The notes under the pieces are model-generated. The model did not search any database. It was not told the DNA's origin and saw nothing but the letters and a program-made list of their open reading frames with translations. This document shows, piece after piece, positions 9,762-17,980 of a stretch of DNA of 64,000 bases; within the stretch, counting starts at the first letter, position 1; every line of letters starts with the position of its first letter. This stretch comes from Fidelibacterota bacterium. GTDB lineage: Bacteria; Pseudomonadota; Alphaproteobacteria; Rhodospirillales; Rhodospirillaceae. Where the stretch lies: positions 62,001 through 126,000 of the forward strand of contig CANJRX010000004.1 of assembly GCA_947476895.1 (NCBI GenBank), given 5' to 3'. The position numbers were made by a program, and so were the translations under genes.

Positions 9762-10516
9762 TGGCTCTGCTTGAAATCAAAAATCTCCACGCGTCGGTCG
9801 CGGGTAAAGAGATCCTGAAAGGGATCACGCTGAACCTTGAACCCGGCGAAGTGCACGCCATCATGGGCCCCAACGGCACCGGCAAAAGCACGTTGTCCAA
9901 CGTGATCGCAGGCCGCGACGGTTATGAAGTGACCAAAGGCCAGGTGCTGCTGGACGGCGAAGACGTGCTGGCCATGGCCGCTGACGAACGTGCGCGCGCC
10001 GGCATCTTCCTCGCGTTTCAGTACCCGGTGGAAATTCCCGGCGTGACGACCTCGGCCTTTTTGAAGACCGCGCTAAACGCCAAGCGCCGTGCGGAAGGCA
10101 AGAAGGAAATCGACGCCATGGATTTCCTGAAACTCGTGAAGGCCAAGACCGCCGTGCTCGGCATGCCTTACGACATGATCAAGCGCGCACTAAATGTTGG
10201 CTTCTCCGGCGGCGAAAAGAAACGCGCCGAAGTTTTGCAAATGACGATGCTTGAGCCGCGTGTCGCCATTCTGGATGAAACCGACTCAGGCCTCGACATT
10301 GATGCCTTGAAGGTAGTGTCGGACGGGGTGAACTCGCTTCGTTCGCCCGACCGCGCTTTCTTGGTCATCACGCACTATCAACGCCTGCTCGATTACATCG
10401 TGCCAGACCATGTGCATGTGCTGGCCAATGGCCGCGTCATGGCCACTGGCGGCAAGGAGCTTGCGTTGGAGCTCGAAGCCGAAGGCTACGCCAAGTATTT
10501 AGAGACAGCCGCCTGA
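9761..10516 (+). CDS. sufC: SUF ATPase SufC
   Basis: A 251-residue ABC ATPase of the SUF system. Walker A is GPNGTGKST (about 36-44), the signature is [14 protein letters not shown] (about 148-161) and Walker B is [15 protein letters not shown], which has the SufC-specific D-E-T-D-S-G-L-D sequence. It works with SufB and SufD and is not a transporter: it has no membrane partner and acts in the cytoplasm. It starts on the last base of sufB and is followed after 1 nt by sufD. Confidence 0.97.
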
Positions 10517-10517
10517 T

Positions 10518-11726
10518 ATGAAGCCGTCGTTGATCACAGATCACCCGTTCGGAGAGGCTTACGCCAAGCGTCTTGGTGTCAGCCCCTGGGGCGGCAATTT
10601 GCCCGGACCGAAGGTTGAAGAGTGGCGTTTCACGCCGCTCCGCAGCTTGGCGAAGATCGCCTTTGCACCGGCCACGGCCAAAGTTGATGCCATCCCAAAT
10701 AACGTGCCTTTGATCGCCGGTGCTGCGCGCCTGGTTCTGGTCAACGGCACCTATCGCAAAGATCTGTCGACTGTCGATCTCGGTAAGGGTGTGGAAGTTT
10801 ACCAAGGCAAGGTGTCCGCTAAGCAAGGTTCGTCGCTCGTAGCGTTGAACGCTGCTTATGCACCGCAGAGCCTTGCGCTGCATGTGACGGGCGTGGCCAA
10901 AAAGGTGATTCACATCATCTCCATTAGCGCAGCCGGTTCTGAACCTGCTGTCGCGCATCCCCGTATCAACGTGACGGCGGAAAACGGTTCATCGGTGACG
11001 CTGTTGGAATCCCATGTCGGATTGCCGGGTCAGACCTATTTCTCCAACCCCGTCGCCAGCATTGCGGTGGGCGAGGGGGCAACTGTGCGCCGCTACGTGA
11101 GCGTCGATGAAGACAGCGAAGCGTTTCACCTGGCGACATCGTTAGTGAACGTTGCGGCCGGTGGGATTTTCGAAGGCTTCCATCTGGGCCTTGGCGGCGC
11201 ATTGGTTCGCCAGGAAATCCGCGTGGCACTGACCGGCGAGAATGCGAAAGTCCACCTCAACGGCGCTTATGCTTTGGGTGGCGCGTCGCACCACGATTTC
11301 ACAACCGTGATGGATCACCAGGTGCCGAATTGTGCCTCGTCGCAGGTGTTCAAGGGCGTGGTCGACGGCGAATCCCACGGCGTTTATCAAGGTCGCATCC
11401 ACGTTGCGCGTGATGCGCAGAAAACCGATGCGCGCCAGGTTCACAAAGCTTTGTTCCTATCGCGTGGCCCGCAGATCGACTGCAAGCCCGAACTGGAAAT
11501 CTACGCCGACGATGTGCAGTGCGCCCACGGCGCCGCCACGGGCGAGATCGACGCCAATCACCTGTTCTATTTGGCCGCGCGCGGGATTGATCCCGAAACG
11601 GCGCGCAGCTTGCTGGTCGAAGGCTTCCTGGCCGATGCCGTTAACGAAATCAACACTGAGACGGTGCGCGACCTTTTCGGCAGCGCTATCAGCGCGTGGC
11701 TGAAGAAGCGTGAGGTGCGCGCATGA
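10518..11726 (+). CDS. sufD: Fe-S cluster assembly protein SufD
   Basis: A 402-residue SufD, paralogous to SufB and its partner in the SufBCD complex. The C-terminal half carries the shared beta-helix core (DFTTVMDHQVPNCASSQVFKGV, DDVQCAHGAATGEID and FYLAARGID), including the conserved His in CAHGA. The N-terminal region is divergent, as usual for SufD. It is translationally coupled to sufS by a 4-nt ATGA overlap. Confidence 0.96.
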   Translation: MKPSLITDHPFGEAYAKRLGVSPWGGNLPGPKVEEWRFTPLRSLAKIAFAPATAKVDAIPNNVPLIAGAARLVLVNGTYRKDLSTVDLGKGVEVYQGKVSAKQGSSLVALNAAYAPQSLALHVTGVAKKVIHIISISAAGSEPAVAHPRINVTAENGSSVTLLESHVGLPGQTYFSNPVASIAVGEGATVRRYVSVDEDSEAFHLATSLVNVAAGGIFEGFHLGLGGALVRQEIRVALTGENAKVHLNGAYALGGASHHDFTTVMDHQVPNCASSQVFKGVVDGESHGVYQGRIHVARDAQKTDARQVHKALFLSRGPQIDCKPELEIYADDVQCAHGAATGEIDANHLFYLAARGIDPETARSLLVEGFLADAVNEINTETVRDLFGSAISAWLKKREVRA

Positions 11727-12970
11727 ACAAAGCCATACCTAAATCTCAGCTGCCTTACGACGTCGCGAAGGTGCGCGCGGATTTCCCGATCCTTGCCCGC
11801 GAAGTCCATGGCAAGAAGCTCGTCTATCTCGACAGCGCCGCCTCGGCCCAAAAACCGAAGCAGGTCATCGACGCCATTACGCGCGCCTATAGCCATGAAT
11901 ACGCCAACGTGCACCGGGGCGCTTATTACCTGAGCGAAACCGCGACGGCGGCCTATGAAGCCGCGCGTGAAAAGGTGCGGAAGTTCATCAACGCTGCCAG
12001 CCTCAAAGAAGTAGTGTTCACTAAGGGCGCCACCGAGGCCATCAATCTTGTGGCGGCAACCTGGGGCCGGACGTTTATCAAGGCCGGTGACGAAGTCGTT
12101 ATCACGGCGGTGGAACACCATTCCAATATCGTGCCGTGGCAACTGCTGCGCGATGCTACAGGCTGCGTGTTGCGCATCGCGCCTGTGGCGCTTGATGGCA
12201 GCATCGACATTTCAGAATTCGCCAAAGTTATTGGCCCGAAGACGAAGCTGGTCGCGGTGGCTCACGTCTCCAACGTGCTCGGCACTGTTTTGCCGGTGCA
12301 AGAGATCGCCGAATTGGCCCACGCTGTTGGCGCAAAGCTGCTGCTGGATGGTTGCCAAGGCATCGTGCACGAACATGTGGACGTGCAGGACCTCGACTGC
12401 GATTTTTATGTCTTCTCCGGCCACAAGCTTTACGGCCCCACCGGCATCGGGATTTTATGGGCGCGTCTGGAATTGCTGGAAGCTATGCCGCCCTATCAGG
12501 GTGGCGGTGACATGATCGATTCCGTCACCTTCGCTAAAACCACCTGGGCGCCGCCGCCGGCCAAGTTCGAAGCCGGCACGCCGCCCATCGTTCAGGCCAT
12601 CGGCTTGGGTGCCGCCATCGACTATCTCAATACGCTGGACCGTGCCGCTGTGGCCGCCCACGAAAGCGCGCTGCTGCGCTATGCCATGACCAGCCTCGCG
12701 CAAGTGCCGGGCATCCGTTTGATCGGGACCGCGCCGGGTAAGGCTGCGGTGCAGTCTTTCGTTATGGAAGGTGCGCATCCGCACGACTTGGCAACCGTGC
12801 TGGATCGCTCGGGCGTTTGCGTGCGTGCCGGGCATCATTGCGCGCAGCCGCTGATGGAAATTCTGGGTGTGACCGCCACCACGCGCGCGTCTTTCGCGCT
12901 TTACAACACCATGGACGAAGTGGACGCGCTGATCGCGGCGTTGCGCAAAGCGCAAGAGGTGCTGCTGTGA
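11723..12970 (+). CDS. sufS: Cysteine desulfurase SufS
   Basis: A 415-residue class V aminotransferase-fold enzyme that takes sulfur from cysteine, giving alanine and an enzyme persulfide. The PLP-binding Lys is in FSGHKLYGPTGIG, and the catalytic Cys is in RAGHHCAQPLM, the short-loop form typical of group II desulfurases (SufS). Group II enzymes are weak alone and need a SufE or SufU acceptor; here SufU follows directly through a GTGA overlap. The N-terminus shows the usual DFPIL and GKKLVYLDSAASAQKP motifs. Confidence 0.96.
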   Translation: MNKAIPKSQLPYDVAKVRADFPILAREVHGKKLVYLDSAASAQKPKQVIDAITRAYSHEYANVHRGAYYLSETATAAYEAAREKVRKFINAASLKEVVFTKGATEAINLVAATWGRTFIKAGDEVVITAVEHHSNIVPWQLLRDATGCVLRIAPVALDGSIDISEFAKVIGPKTKLVAVAHVSNVLGTVLPVQEIAELAHAVGAKLLLDGCQGIVHEHVDVQDLDCDFYVFSGHKLYGPTGIGILWARLELLEAMPPYQGGGDMIDSVTFAKTTWAPPPAKFEAGTPPIVQAIGLGAAIDYLNTLDRAAVAAHESALLRYAMTSLAQVPGIRLIGTAPGKAAVQSFVMEGAHPHDLATVLDRSGVCVRAGHHCAQPLMEILGVTATTRASFALYNTMDEVDALIAALRKAQEVLL

Positions 12971-13464
12971 AGGCTGCCCCCCTGACCGATGACCTGCGCA
13001 CGCTGTATCAGGAAGTCATCCTCGATCACGGCAAAAGCCCGCGCAATTTTCGCGTGGTCGAGCATCACACGTGCAAAGCCCAGGGCAATAACCCCATGTG
13101 CGGCGACAAAGTTACTGTATCGGCTCGCGTTTCGCCTACGGGCGTTCTGGAAGATGTGGCCTTTGAAGGCAAAGGCTGCGCCATCTCTATCGCTTCCGCT
13201 TCGATGATGAGCGAAGCCTTGAGCGGACAGCCGGCGACGGCAGCCCACAAATTATTCGAAGCGGTGCATGATTTGTGCACGGGCAAGATCGATACCGACC
13301 AGGCGAAAGCCATTGTTGCGCCCGACCTTGGCGACAGCATCGATAAACTCGCTTCACTCTCGGGTGTGCGTCAGTTCCCCGTGCGCGTGAAGTGCGCGAC
13401 CTTGCCGTGGCACGCGCTCCTTTCGTGCCTCGACGGAAAATCTCAAACCACGACGGAAAAGTAA
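12967..13464 (+). CDS. sufU: SufU-type sulfur acceptor
   Basis: A 165-residue IscU/SufU-fold protein. It carries the SufU zinc and sulfur-acceptor residues: Cys and Asp in NNPMCGDKV, Cys in GKGCAISIAS and Cys in VKCATLPWHAL. The ~20-residue insertion between the second and third cysteines is the SufU mark and distinguishes it from IscU. SufU accepts persulfide sulfur from SufS. The start is the GTG at 12967, which overlaps the sufS stop as GTGA; a longer frame runs back into sufS and is rejected. No sufE is present in the operon, which fits SufU taking that role. Confidence 0.93.
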   Translation: MKAAPLTDDLRTLYQEVILDHGKSPRNFRVVEHHTCKAQGNNPMCGDKVTVSARVSPTGVLEDVAFEGKGCAISIASASMMSEALSGQPATAAHKLFEAVHDLCTGKIDTDQAKAIVAPDLGDSIDKLASLSGVRQFPVRVKCATLPWHALLSCLDGKSQTTTEK

Positions 13465-13469
13465 GCATC

Positions 13470-13868
13470 ATGATGCCTCCCTATGACATGGCCGCAGGCG
13501 ACGGCGAACCGCCCAAAGAAGGCGACGCCGTAAAATCCGGTAGCCCGCGCAATCCTGAAGTGCCCGTGGCGAACGACGACGCCGTCGTGGAAGCCTTACG
13601 CTCGGTCTATGACCCGGAAATTCCGGTGAACATCTACGACCTGGGTTTGATCTATGACATGCAGATCGCTCCGAGCGGAGATGTCGATATCAAGATGACG
13701 TTGACCGCGCCGGCCTGTCCGGTCGCGGGTTCCATGCCCAAGGAAGTGGCCGACCGCGTTGCCAACGTCGAAGGTGTCGGTGAAGTGACCGTGACCATGA
13801 CTTGGGATCCGCCGTGGACCCAAGCCAATATGTCGGAAGTCGCCAAAGTGGCGCTGGATATGTTTTGA
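13470..13868 (+). CDS. sufT: SufT / MIP18-family (DUF59) Fe-S assembly protein
   Basis: A 132-residue protein with a DUF59 (MIP18) domain over about residues 35-130: ALRSVYDPEIPVNIYDLGLIY, then MTLTAPACPVAGSMP with the conserved Cys, and VTMTWDPPWTQANMS. SufT proteins help mature cytoplasmic iron-sulfur proteins. The first 30 residues are polar and low in complexity. I start at the ATG at 13470, 5 nt after sufU, rather than at a frame opening inside sufU. Another ATG follows at once. Confidence 0.92.
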   Translation: MMPPYDMAAGDGEPPKEGDAVKSGSPRNPEVPVANDDAVVEALRSVYDPEIPVNIYDLGLIYDMQIAPSGDVDIKMTLTAPACPVAGSMPKEVADRVANVEGVGEVTVTMTWDPPWTQANMSEVAKVALDMF

Positions 13869-13887
13869 TCCTATATAGGCAACGACC

Positions 13888-14268
13888 ATGAACCAGACCG
13901 CGCCAGAAACCACTGCGTCCAAGCCCGCCCGTAAGCCACCGGCGGCCATCCGCATTTCCGATGCGGCTGCGAAGCGTATCAACGACGTCATCGCTAAGGC
14001 GACGAAGCCCGTGCTCGGCGTGCGCGTGAGTGTCGCGGCCAAGGGCTGCTCGGGTCAGAAATATGTGGTCGAATACGCCGAGGATTTGCGCAAGTTCGAA
14101 GACGTGGTCGAACACAACGGTGCCAAGGTCTTCATCGACCCCAAGGCGGTGATGTACCTTTTAGGCAGTCTGATGGACTACCGCGAAAGCAAAATGGAAA
14201 GCGGCTTTGTGTTCGAAAATCCGAACGAAAAAGGCCGCTGCGGTTGCGGCGAGAGTTTCTCGGTCTAG
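13888..14268 (+). CDS. sufA: A-type Fe-S carrier protein (SufA/IscA family)
   Basis: A 126-residue A-type carrier that passes assembled clusters from SufBCD to target enzymes. The three cluster cysteines are in place: one in AKGCSGQKYVVEY (about residue 52) and two in GRCGCGESFSV at the C-terminus. The N-terminal 25 residues are a low-complexity Thr/Ala/Pro/Lys extension not seen in E. coli SufA. It is the last gene of the suf operon, 19 nt after sufT, and meets the convergent response-regulator gene with no gap. Confidence 0.93.
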   Translation: MNQTAPETTASKPARKPPAAIRISDAAAKRINDVIAKATKPVLGVRVSVAAKGCSGQKYVVEYAEDLRKFEDVVEHNGAKVFIDPKAVMYLLGSLMDYRESKMESGFVFENPNEKGRCGCGESFSV

Positions 14269-14658
14269 CTAGAGCGCGGCCGCGAGCGTCATCAGGCGCT
14301 TGTCGACTTCTGCCAGCAGTTTCACCGGATGCACCGGCTTATACAGAACCGCGACGCGCCCAGACTGAAACTCGCAGTCGTCTTCCATGAGGTCTTCCAG
14401 ACGATCCGGCTGACCGGTCACGAGGATGGTCGCAACGCCCGGAGTCATGTCATGCAAACGTTGACGCAGCTCAAGCCCGCCCATCACCGGCATCATGACA
14501 TCAACAATGGCGAGATCGACGATCTCGTCGCGCAGTACATCAAGCGCTTGTTCGCCGTCTCCGGCTTGAACAACTTCATATCCGCGGTGACGCAAAAGTT
14601 CCGTATAGGACTCGCGCACCAGCACATTGTCGTCGACGACAAGTATGCGTCCCAACAT
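14269..14658 (-). CDS. Single-domain response regulator
   Basis: A 129-residue protein consisting of a receiver domain only. It has RILVVDDN with the acidic pocket, the phospho-acceptor Asp in DLAIVDVMMPVMGG, the switch Thr in ILVTGQ and Lys in LYKPVHP. There is no output domain, so it would act by protein contact or phosphotransfer. The start is taken at the ATG at 14658 (MLGRILVVDD), preceded by a GGGGG-rich ribosome site, rather than at 14724. No kinase gene is nearby, so its partner is unknown. Confidence 0.85.
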   Translation of the reverse strand: MLGRILVVDDNVLVRESYTELLRHRGYEVVQAGDGEQALDVLRDEIVDLAIVDVMMPVMGGLELRQRLHDMTPGVATILVTGQPDRLEDLMEDDCEFQSGRVAVLYKPVHPVKLLAEVDKRLMTLAAAL

Positions 14659-14847
14659 GGCTACCCCCGTATGCCCACGATATCGACCCGCCAGCAGCAT
14701 AAGCGTTGGCGTTCTTTCGATCAACGGGTCTCCGCAACGTTTACGCGGATATCATCCGTTGCTTTGCACGGCAGGAGCGAGCAGCATGATAAAAATCAGC
14801 CAGGACGGGCCAAAAGTGTTTTAGTCTGAGCTGCGTGGAGGAACGCG

Positions 14848-15057
14848 ATGGAATCCGTACTGCAAATTTTACTAGCTGTAACAATGCTCGCCGTCCTGGG
14901 AGTCTTGTTAACCGGTGTTGTCGGTTTCATTTCCGGCGGCGAGTTCAATCGTAAATATGGAAACAAGTTGATGCGCCTGCGCGTCGCTACGCAGGCGGTC
15001 GCAGTTTTGTTATTGCTCGCACTGCTGGTGTTGAACGGCCTCATCCACTTTGGATAA
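14848..15057 (+). CDS. HIG1-domain twin-transmembrane protein
   Basis: A 69-residue membrane protein with two helices (about 4-29 and 46-66). The loop between them reads EFNRKYGNKLMRLRVATQA, which matches the HIG1 (hypoxia-induced) domain pattern with its conserved NKLMRLRV core. In mitochondria and in some alphaproteobacteria HIG1 proteins associate with cytochrome oxidase supercomplexes. A GAGG ribosome site (tggAGGaacgcg) precedes the start. It stands alone between a divergent response regulator and a convergent gene. Confidence 0.85.
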   Translation: MESVLQILLAVTMLAVLGVLLTGVVGFISGGEFNRKYGNKLMRLRVATQAVAVLLLLALLVLNGLIHFG

Positions 15058-15076
15058 GCGGATATCGTCTTAAGCC

Positions 15077-15934
15077 TTAACCGAAGTTTGGCTTTTCGGG
15101 ACGATATGAGACCTTGTTCACTTCTTCGAAATTCTCGATCTGATCGATCAATTCGCGGCGGCGGTTGCGCGTCGCCTGCGTCAGAGCCGGCGTGATGTTG
15201 GTGCTGGCCAGCGCATTCTCCGCGATCAGTTCCTGCACGCGATCCAAAAACGATTTATGTGTCAGCGCTTCGTTCATATCGGCGCAGAAGCTGATGAAGT
15301 GCGACAAACGCACAGGCTTTGCCGGCGACGGGTGATGAACCGAAACAGAGAACGCACCTGTCTTACGATCACGGCGCTCTAGGATTGCGGCGCGGTGAAA
15401 AGCTGGACCGGGTGTGAAGACCAAAGCCGTTTGGCCGTCATGCTCCACCATCAGATCTTCCAGCGCGCCTAGAACATTGCCGGCAGCTTCGTTCACGATG
15501 GCTTCGGTGACTTCTTCGCCCGTGGCCAAGGCTTCGACCTCGGCGATGCCCTCGCGGCCTTCGCCGCCCATGAAAACCGTTTCGCCGCCGATGTGCACCG
15601 ACACCCAGTTCTGACGGTTGTAGTCGTTTTCGTACTTCGACGTTTTACGCCGCCACAGGCTTTCCCAATCGACCGCATCGGGATCTTTAAAAACGTTGGC
15701 GTCGCGGCGGATTTCATCGACCACCACGGCCGCCATGCGCATGGTGCCGGGAATATTCTGACCGCGCACGACGGCTACAATCGTGTTCAAGCCGGTTTTG
15801 ACGGGAATCGTAATGCGATTGGAACGCATGATGAGTGCCGGCGGCGTTGCGCCGCCATCGTCTTCGTTCAGTTCTTCGACGCGGTGAACGACCGACTTTT
15901 CGCGGTAAAGGGTAATCGTACCAATCTCAGTCAT
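15077..15934 (-). CDS. Conserved-looking protein of unknown function, 285 aa
   Basis: I do not recognise this protein. It is soluble (no signal peptide or membrane helix), acidic, and reads as a well-formed alpha/beta protein: an N-terminal beta-rich part (GTITLYREKSVVHRVEEL, then ITIPVKTGLNTIVAVVRG), a middle section with the possible ligand loop FMGGEGREGIAEVEAL, and a helical C-terminus ending in arginine-rich NRRRELIDQIENFEEV. Codon choice matches its neighbours, so it looks resident. It is isolated between a HIG1 gene and an amidohydrolase gene and no operon partner hints at a role. Confidence 0.7.
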   Translation of the reverse strand: MTEIGTITLYREKSVVHRVEELNEDDGGATPPALIMRSNRITIPVKTGLNTIVAVVRGQNIPGTMRMAAVVVDEIRRDANVFKDPDAVDWESLWRRKTSKYENDYNRQNWVSVHIGGETVFMGGEGREGIAEVEALATGEEVTEAIVNEAAGNVLGALEDLMVEHDGQTALVFTPGPAFHRAAILERRDRKTGAFSVSVHHPSPAKPVRLSHFISFCADMNEALTHKSFLDRVQELIAENALASTNITPALTQATRNRRRELIDQIENFEEVNKVSYRPEKPNFG

Positions 15935-16045
15935 GACGCTCTTTAAAGCTCCCAGGCGCTCGGCGTATCGTTATGAAAACAACTATATTTCAGGAGGCGG
16001 AAAGCACAACTCAAATTCAACCGACGCGCGCGATGCCAAAAGAGC

Positions 16046-16966
16046 TTATTCGGCGCTGAGGCGTTGATACCGCAGGTCGTGATGCTGCTGTGTCGCGAGA
16101 GCCGCCACCCGCTCAGCCATCACATTGAGGTGAGACTTAAGTTTGCCGAAGCCGCTGCGCCGCTGCAGCGTCACTTCATCCATATAAATATTGCGGTTGA
16201 TCTCGATCTGAATGGTGTGCACGCCGTTGGCGGGTTCGCCGTAGTGCTGGGTCGTGAAACCGCCGGCGTAAGGGGTATTACGCGTCACGCGGTAGCCCAG
16301 CTCAGTCAAACTTGCTTCCACCGTATCGGTCACACTTGGCGCGCAAGACATGCCGCCGCGATCGCCGAGAACAATGTCGATGCTGCGCCCGTCCTTATCC
16401 GCATCGACAGGCAATCCCGTCGACGGCATCGAGTGACAATCCACAAGAATGCAAAAGCCGAACTGCGCCCAGGCCTGATTGATCAGCCGCCGCAAGGCTT
16501 GATGGTAAGGTTTATAGACGCCGTCGATGCGCCGTTCCGCTTCCGCGAATGAAAGTTTGCCGCGGTAAATCTCGCGCCGGCTTGCGACAATACGGGCGAT
16601 CGTGCCGAGCCCGGCTGCCACACGCGGCGAGGTGGTGTTCACAAAAGCGGGCAGGGGATGATCAAACATCTCGGGGTCGAGTTCATAGCTCTCGCGATTG
16701 ACGTCGAGATAAGCGCGCGGATAAAGCGCCCGGAGCAGCGGAGCACCCAGCGCCGGCACATCGGCGAATAGCTCATCGACATAACAGTCTTCGGATTTGC
16801 GCAAGGCGCCCAGCTCCAGAGCCGAGGCGGCGACGAAATCCGGTGGATAATAGGAACCTGAATGCGGAGACGCGAAGACCAGCGGCAACGACAGCTTGGC
16901 CGGCTCCAAAACCTCGATGGGCGAGGCGGGAGTCACCGGTTTCAGGGGCTGGGGTCCGAGGCTCAT
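16046..16966 (-). CDS. N-formylglutamate amidohydrolase family protein
   Basis: A 306-residue member of the N-formylglutamate amidohydrolase (HutG-like) family, which splits N-formyl-L-glutamate into formate and glutamate in one route of histidine breakdown. Family motifs include FASPHSGSYYPPDF, SEDCYVDELFADVP, YLDVNRESYELD, ILVDCHSMPS and HTIQIEINRNIYMDE, whose His, Asp and Glu residues resemble zinc ligands of the phosphorylase/hydrolase fold. No other hut genes are nearby, so the substrate could be a different N-acyl or N-formyl amino acid. Confidence 0.87.
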   Translation of the reverse strand: MSLGPQPLKPVTPASPIEVLEPAKLSLPLVFASPHSGSYYPPDFVAASALELGALRKSEDCYVDELFADVPALGAPLLRALYPRAYLDVNRESYELDPEMFDHPLPAFVNTTSPRVAAGLGTIARIVASRREIYRGKLSFAEAERRIDGVYKPYHQALRRLINQAWAQFGFCILVDCHSMPSTGLPVDADKDGRSIDIVLGDRGGMSCAPSVTDTVEASLTELGYRVTRNTPYAGGFTTQHYGEPANGVHTIQIEINRNIYMDEVTLQRRSGFGKLKSHLNVMAERVAALATQQHHDLRYQRLSAE

Positions 16967-17093
16967 GGCCTAAGATTGTAAAGCTCCGTGCCGGTCCCGC
17001 AATAGGTCTGGGCACTTGCCAACGGAGGTCCAAGTGGATAAACAACCGTCCGTGCGGCAGGGCCTGTGAAGGGCTGGCGGCACACGATAGGTG

Positions 17094-17168
17094 GGTCACT
17101 TAGTTCAGCGGTAGAATGTTCCCTTGACATGGGAAAGGTCGCAGGTTCGATCCCTGCAGTGACCACCA
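17094..17168 (+). tRNA. tRNA-Val(GAC)
   Basis: A complete 75-nt cloverleaf: acceptor GGTCACT pairs with AGTGACC, the D arm is GTTC/GAAT, the anticodon stem TTCCC/GGGAA encloses loop TTGACAT with anticodon GAC at 17126-17128, and the T arm is GCAGG-TTCGATC-CCTGC. The discriminator is A and the CCA end is encoded. It reads valine codons GUC and GUU. There is no integrase or direct repeat nearby to suggest use as an attachment site. Confidence 0.97.
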
Positions 17169-17184
17169 TCTTTCTCAATCTCCC

Positions 17185-17844
17185 TCATTTACGACCGCAG
17201 CCACGCAGGAATATCCGCGCGACCATTTTGGCGCGGGTTTCCATGGCGTCGGCCATCGGCAGCGGCTGTACGCCTAAAGCCGCGGCGCGTAAGGGCTCCA
17301 GAATGACCATGCTGTTGAGAAACATCGCCGCTTCATAGGGATTCTCCAGGTCTACCAGTCCCTTTTCGACCTGCAGGCGGAGCCAGTCTTCCAGCTGATG
17401 GATGCTGCGCAAAGCGCCTTGGCGATAAAAGGCTCGCGCGATTTCGGGAAACCGGTCGACTTCGGCGATGGTCAGGCGGAACAGACTGACCGCGAAGGGC
17501 ACAAGAATGAATTGGGCGAGGCGGTTCAAGTACTCCGCCAAGGCCGTTTCCATGCCGGCGAGGTCGCTTACAGTGGCCTGCAGCACCGGCCTATCGCTGC
17601 TGTCGATGTGGGCCTTCATGACCTCCTCGAACAGCGCCTCTTTTGTAGGGACGAAGGCATAGATGGTCTTTTTGGAAATCCCAGCCTTTTTCGCCACGGC
17701 TTCCATACTGACCGCGCCAAACCCTTGTTCTAAAAAGAGACTTTCGGCCGCCGCCAGCATTTCCTGACGGCGCGTTTCTTCCGTGCCCCGCGGCGGGCGG
17801 CCCCTCTTTTTGGCCTCACAGGCCGGGTCTGATGGCTTATCCAT
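17185..17844 (-). CDS. TetR-family repressor of the adjacent efflux operon
   Basis: A 219-residue TetR/AcrR-family regulator. The DNA-binding part follows a basic N-terminal tail (KKRGRPPRGTEETR) and shows AAESLFLEQGFGAVSMEAVAKKAGISKKTIYAFVPTKEALFEEV (about 32-75). The C-terminal domain (about 90-215) resembles the AefR-like ligand domain. It is divergent from an EmrAB-type pump, and a palindromic operator lies in the shared intergenic region. The likely role is drug- or metabolite-relieved repression of the pump and of its own gene. Confidence 0.92.
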   Translation of the reverse strand: MDKPSDPACEAKKRGRPPRGTEETRRQEMLAAAESLFLEQGFGAVSMEAVAKKAGISKKTIYAFVPTKEALFEEVMKAHIDSSDRPVLQATVSDLAGMETALAEYLNRLAQFILVPFAVSLFRLTIAEVDRFPEIARAFYRQGALRSIHQLEDWLRLQVEKGLVDLENPYEAAMFLNSMVILEPLRAAALGVQPLPMADAMETRAKMVARIFLRGCGRK

Positions 17845-17882
17845 GCGTTTGCCTCATGGCTGCCGTGAAAAGAAACCGTCTG

Positions 17883-17915
17883 GTTCCTTTATCATAAAAG
17901 GAACTATATAGTTCC
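17883..17915. promoter_or_regulatory. TetR operator with three half-sites
   Basis: GGAACTATATAGTTCC at 17900-17915 is a perfect 16-bp palindrome. A further GTTCC half-site at 17883-17887 forms a second, wider inverted repeat with the GGAAC at 17900-17904. The three half-sites lie between the divergent TetR gene (start 17844) and the efflux genes (start 17981), the usual place for the operator of such a pair. Confidence 0.8.
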
Positions 17916-17980
17916 CATATTGGCGGAAAGAGAGCGGCGGTCAAGCCGCTTCCCCGCCAGCGACAAGAAATAGGTGGATC

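Noticed and set aside
17094-17168. tRNA-Val as an integration site of a genomic island
   Set aside because: No integrase gene and no repeat of the tRNA 3' end were seen nearby; the neighbours are ordinary chromosomal genes.
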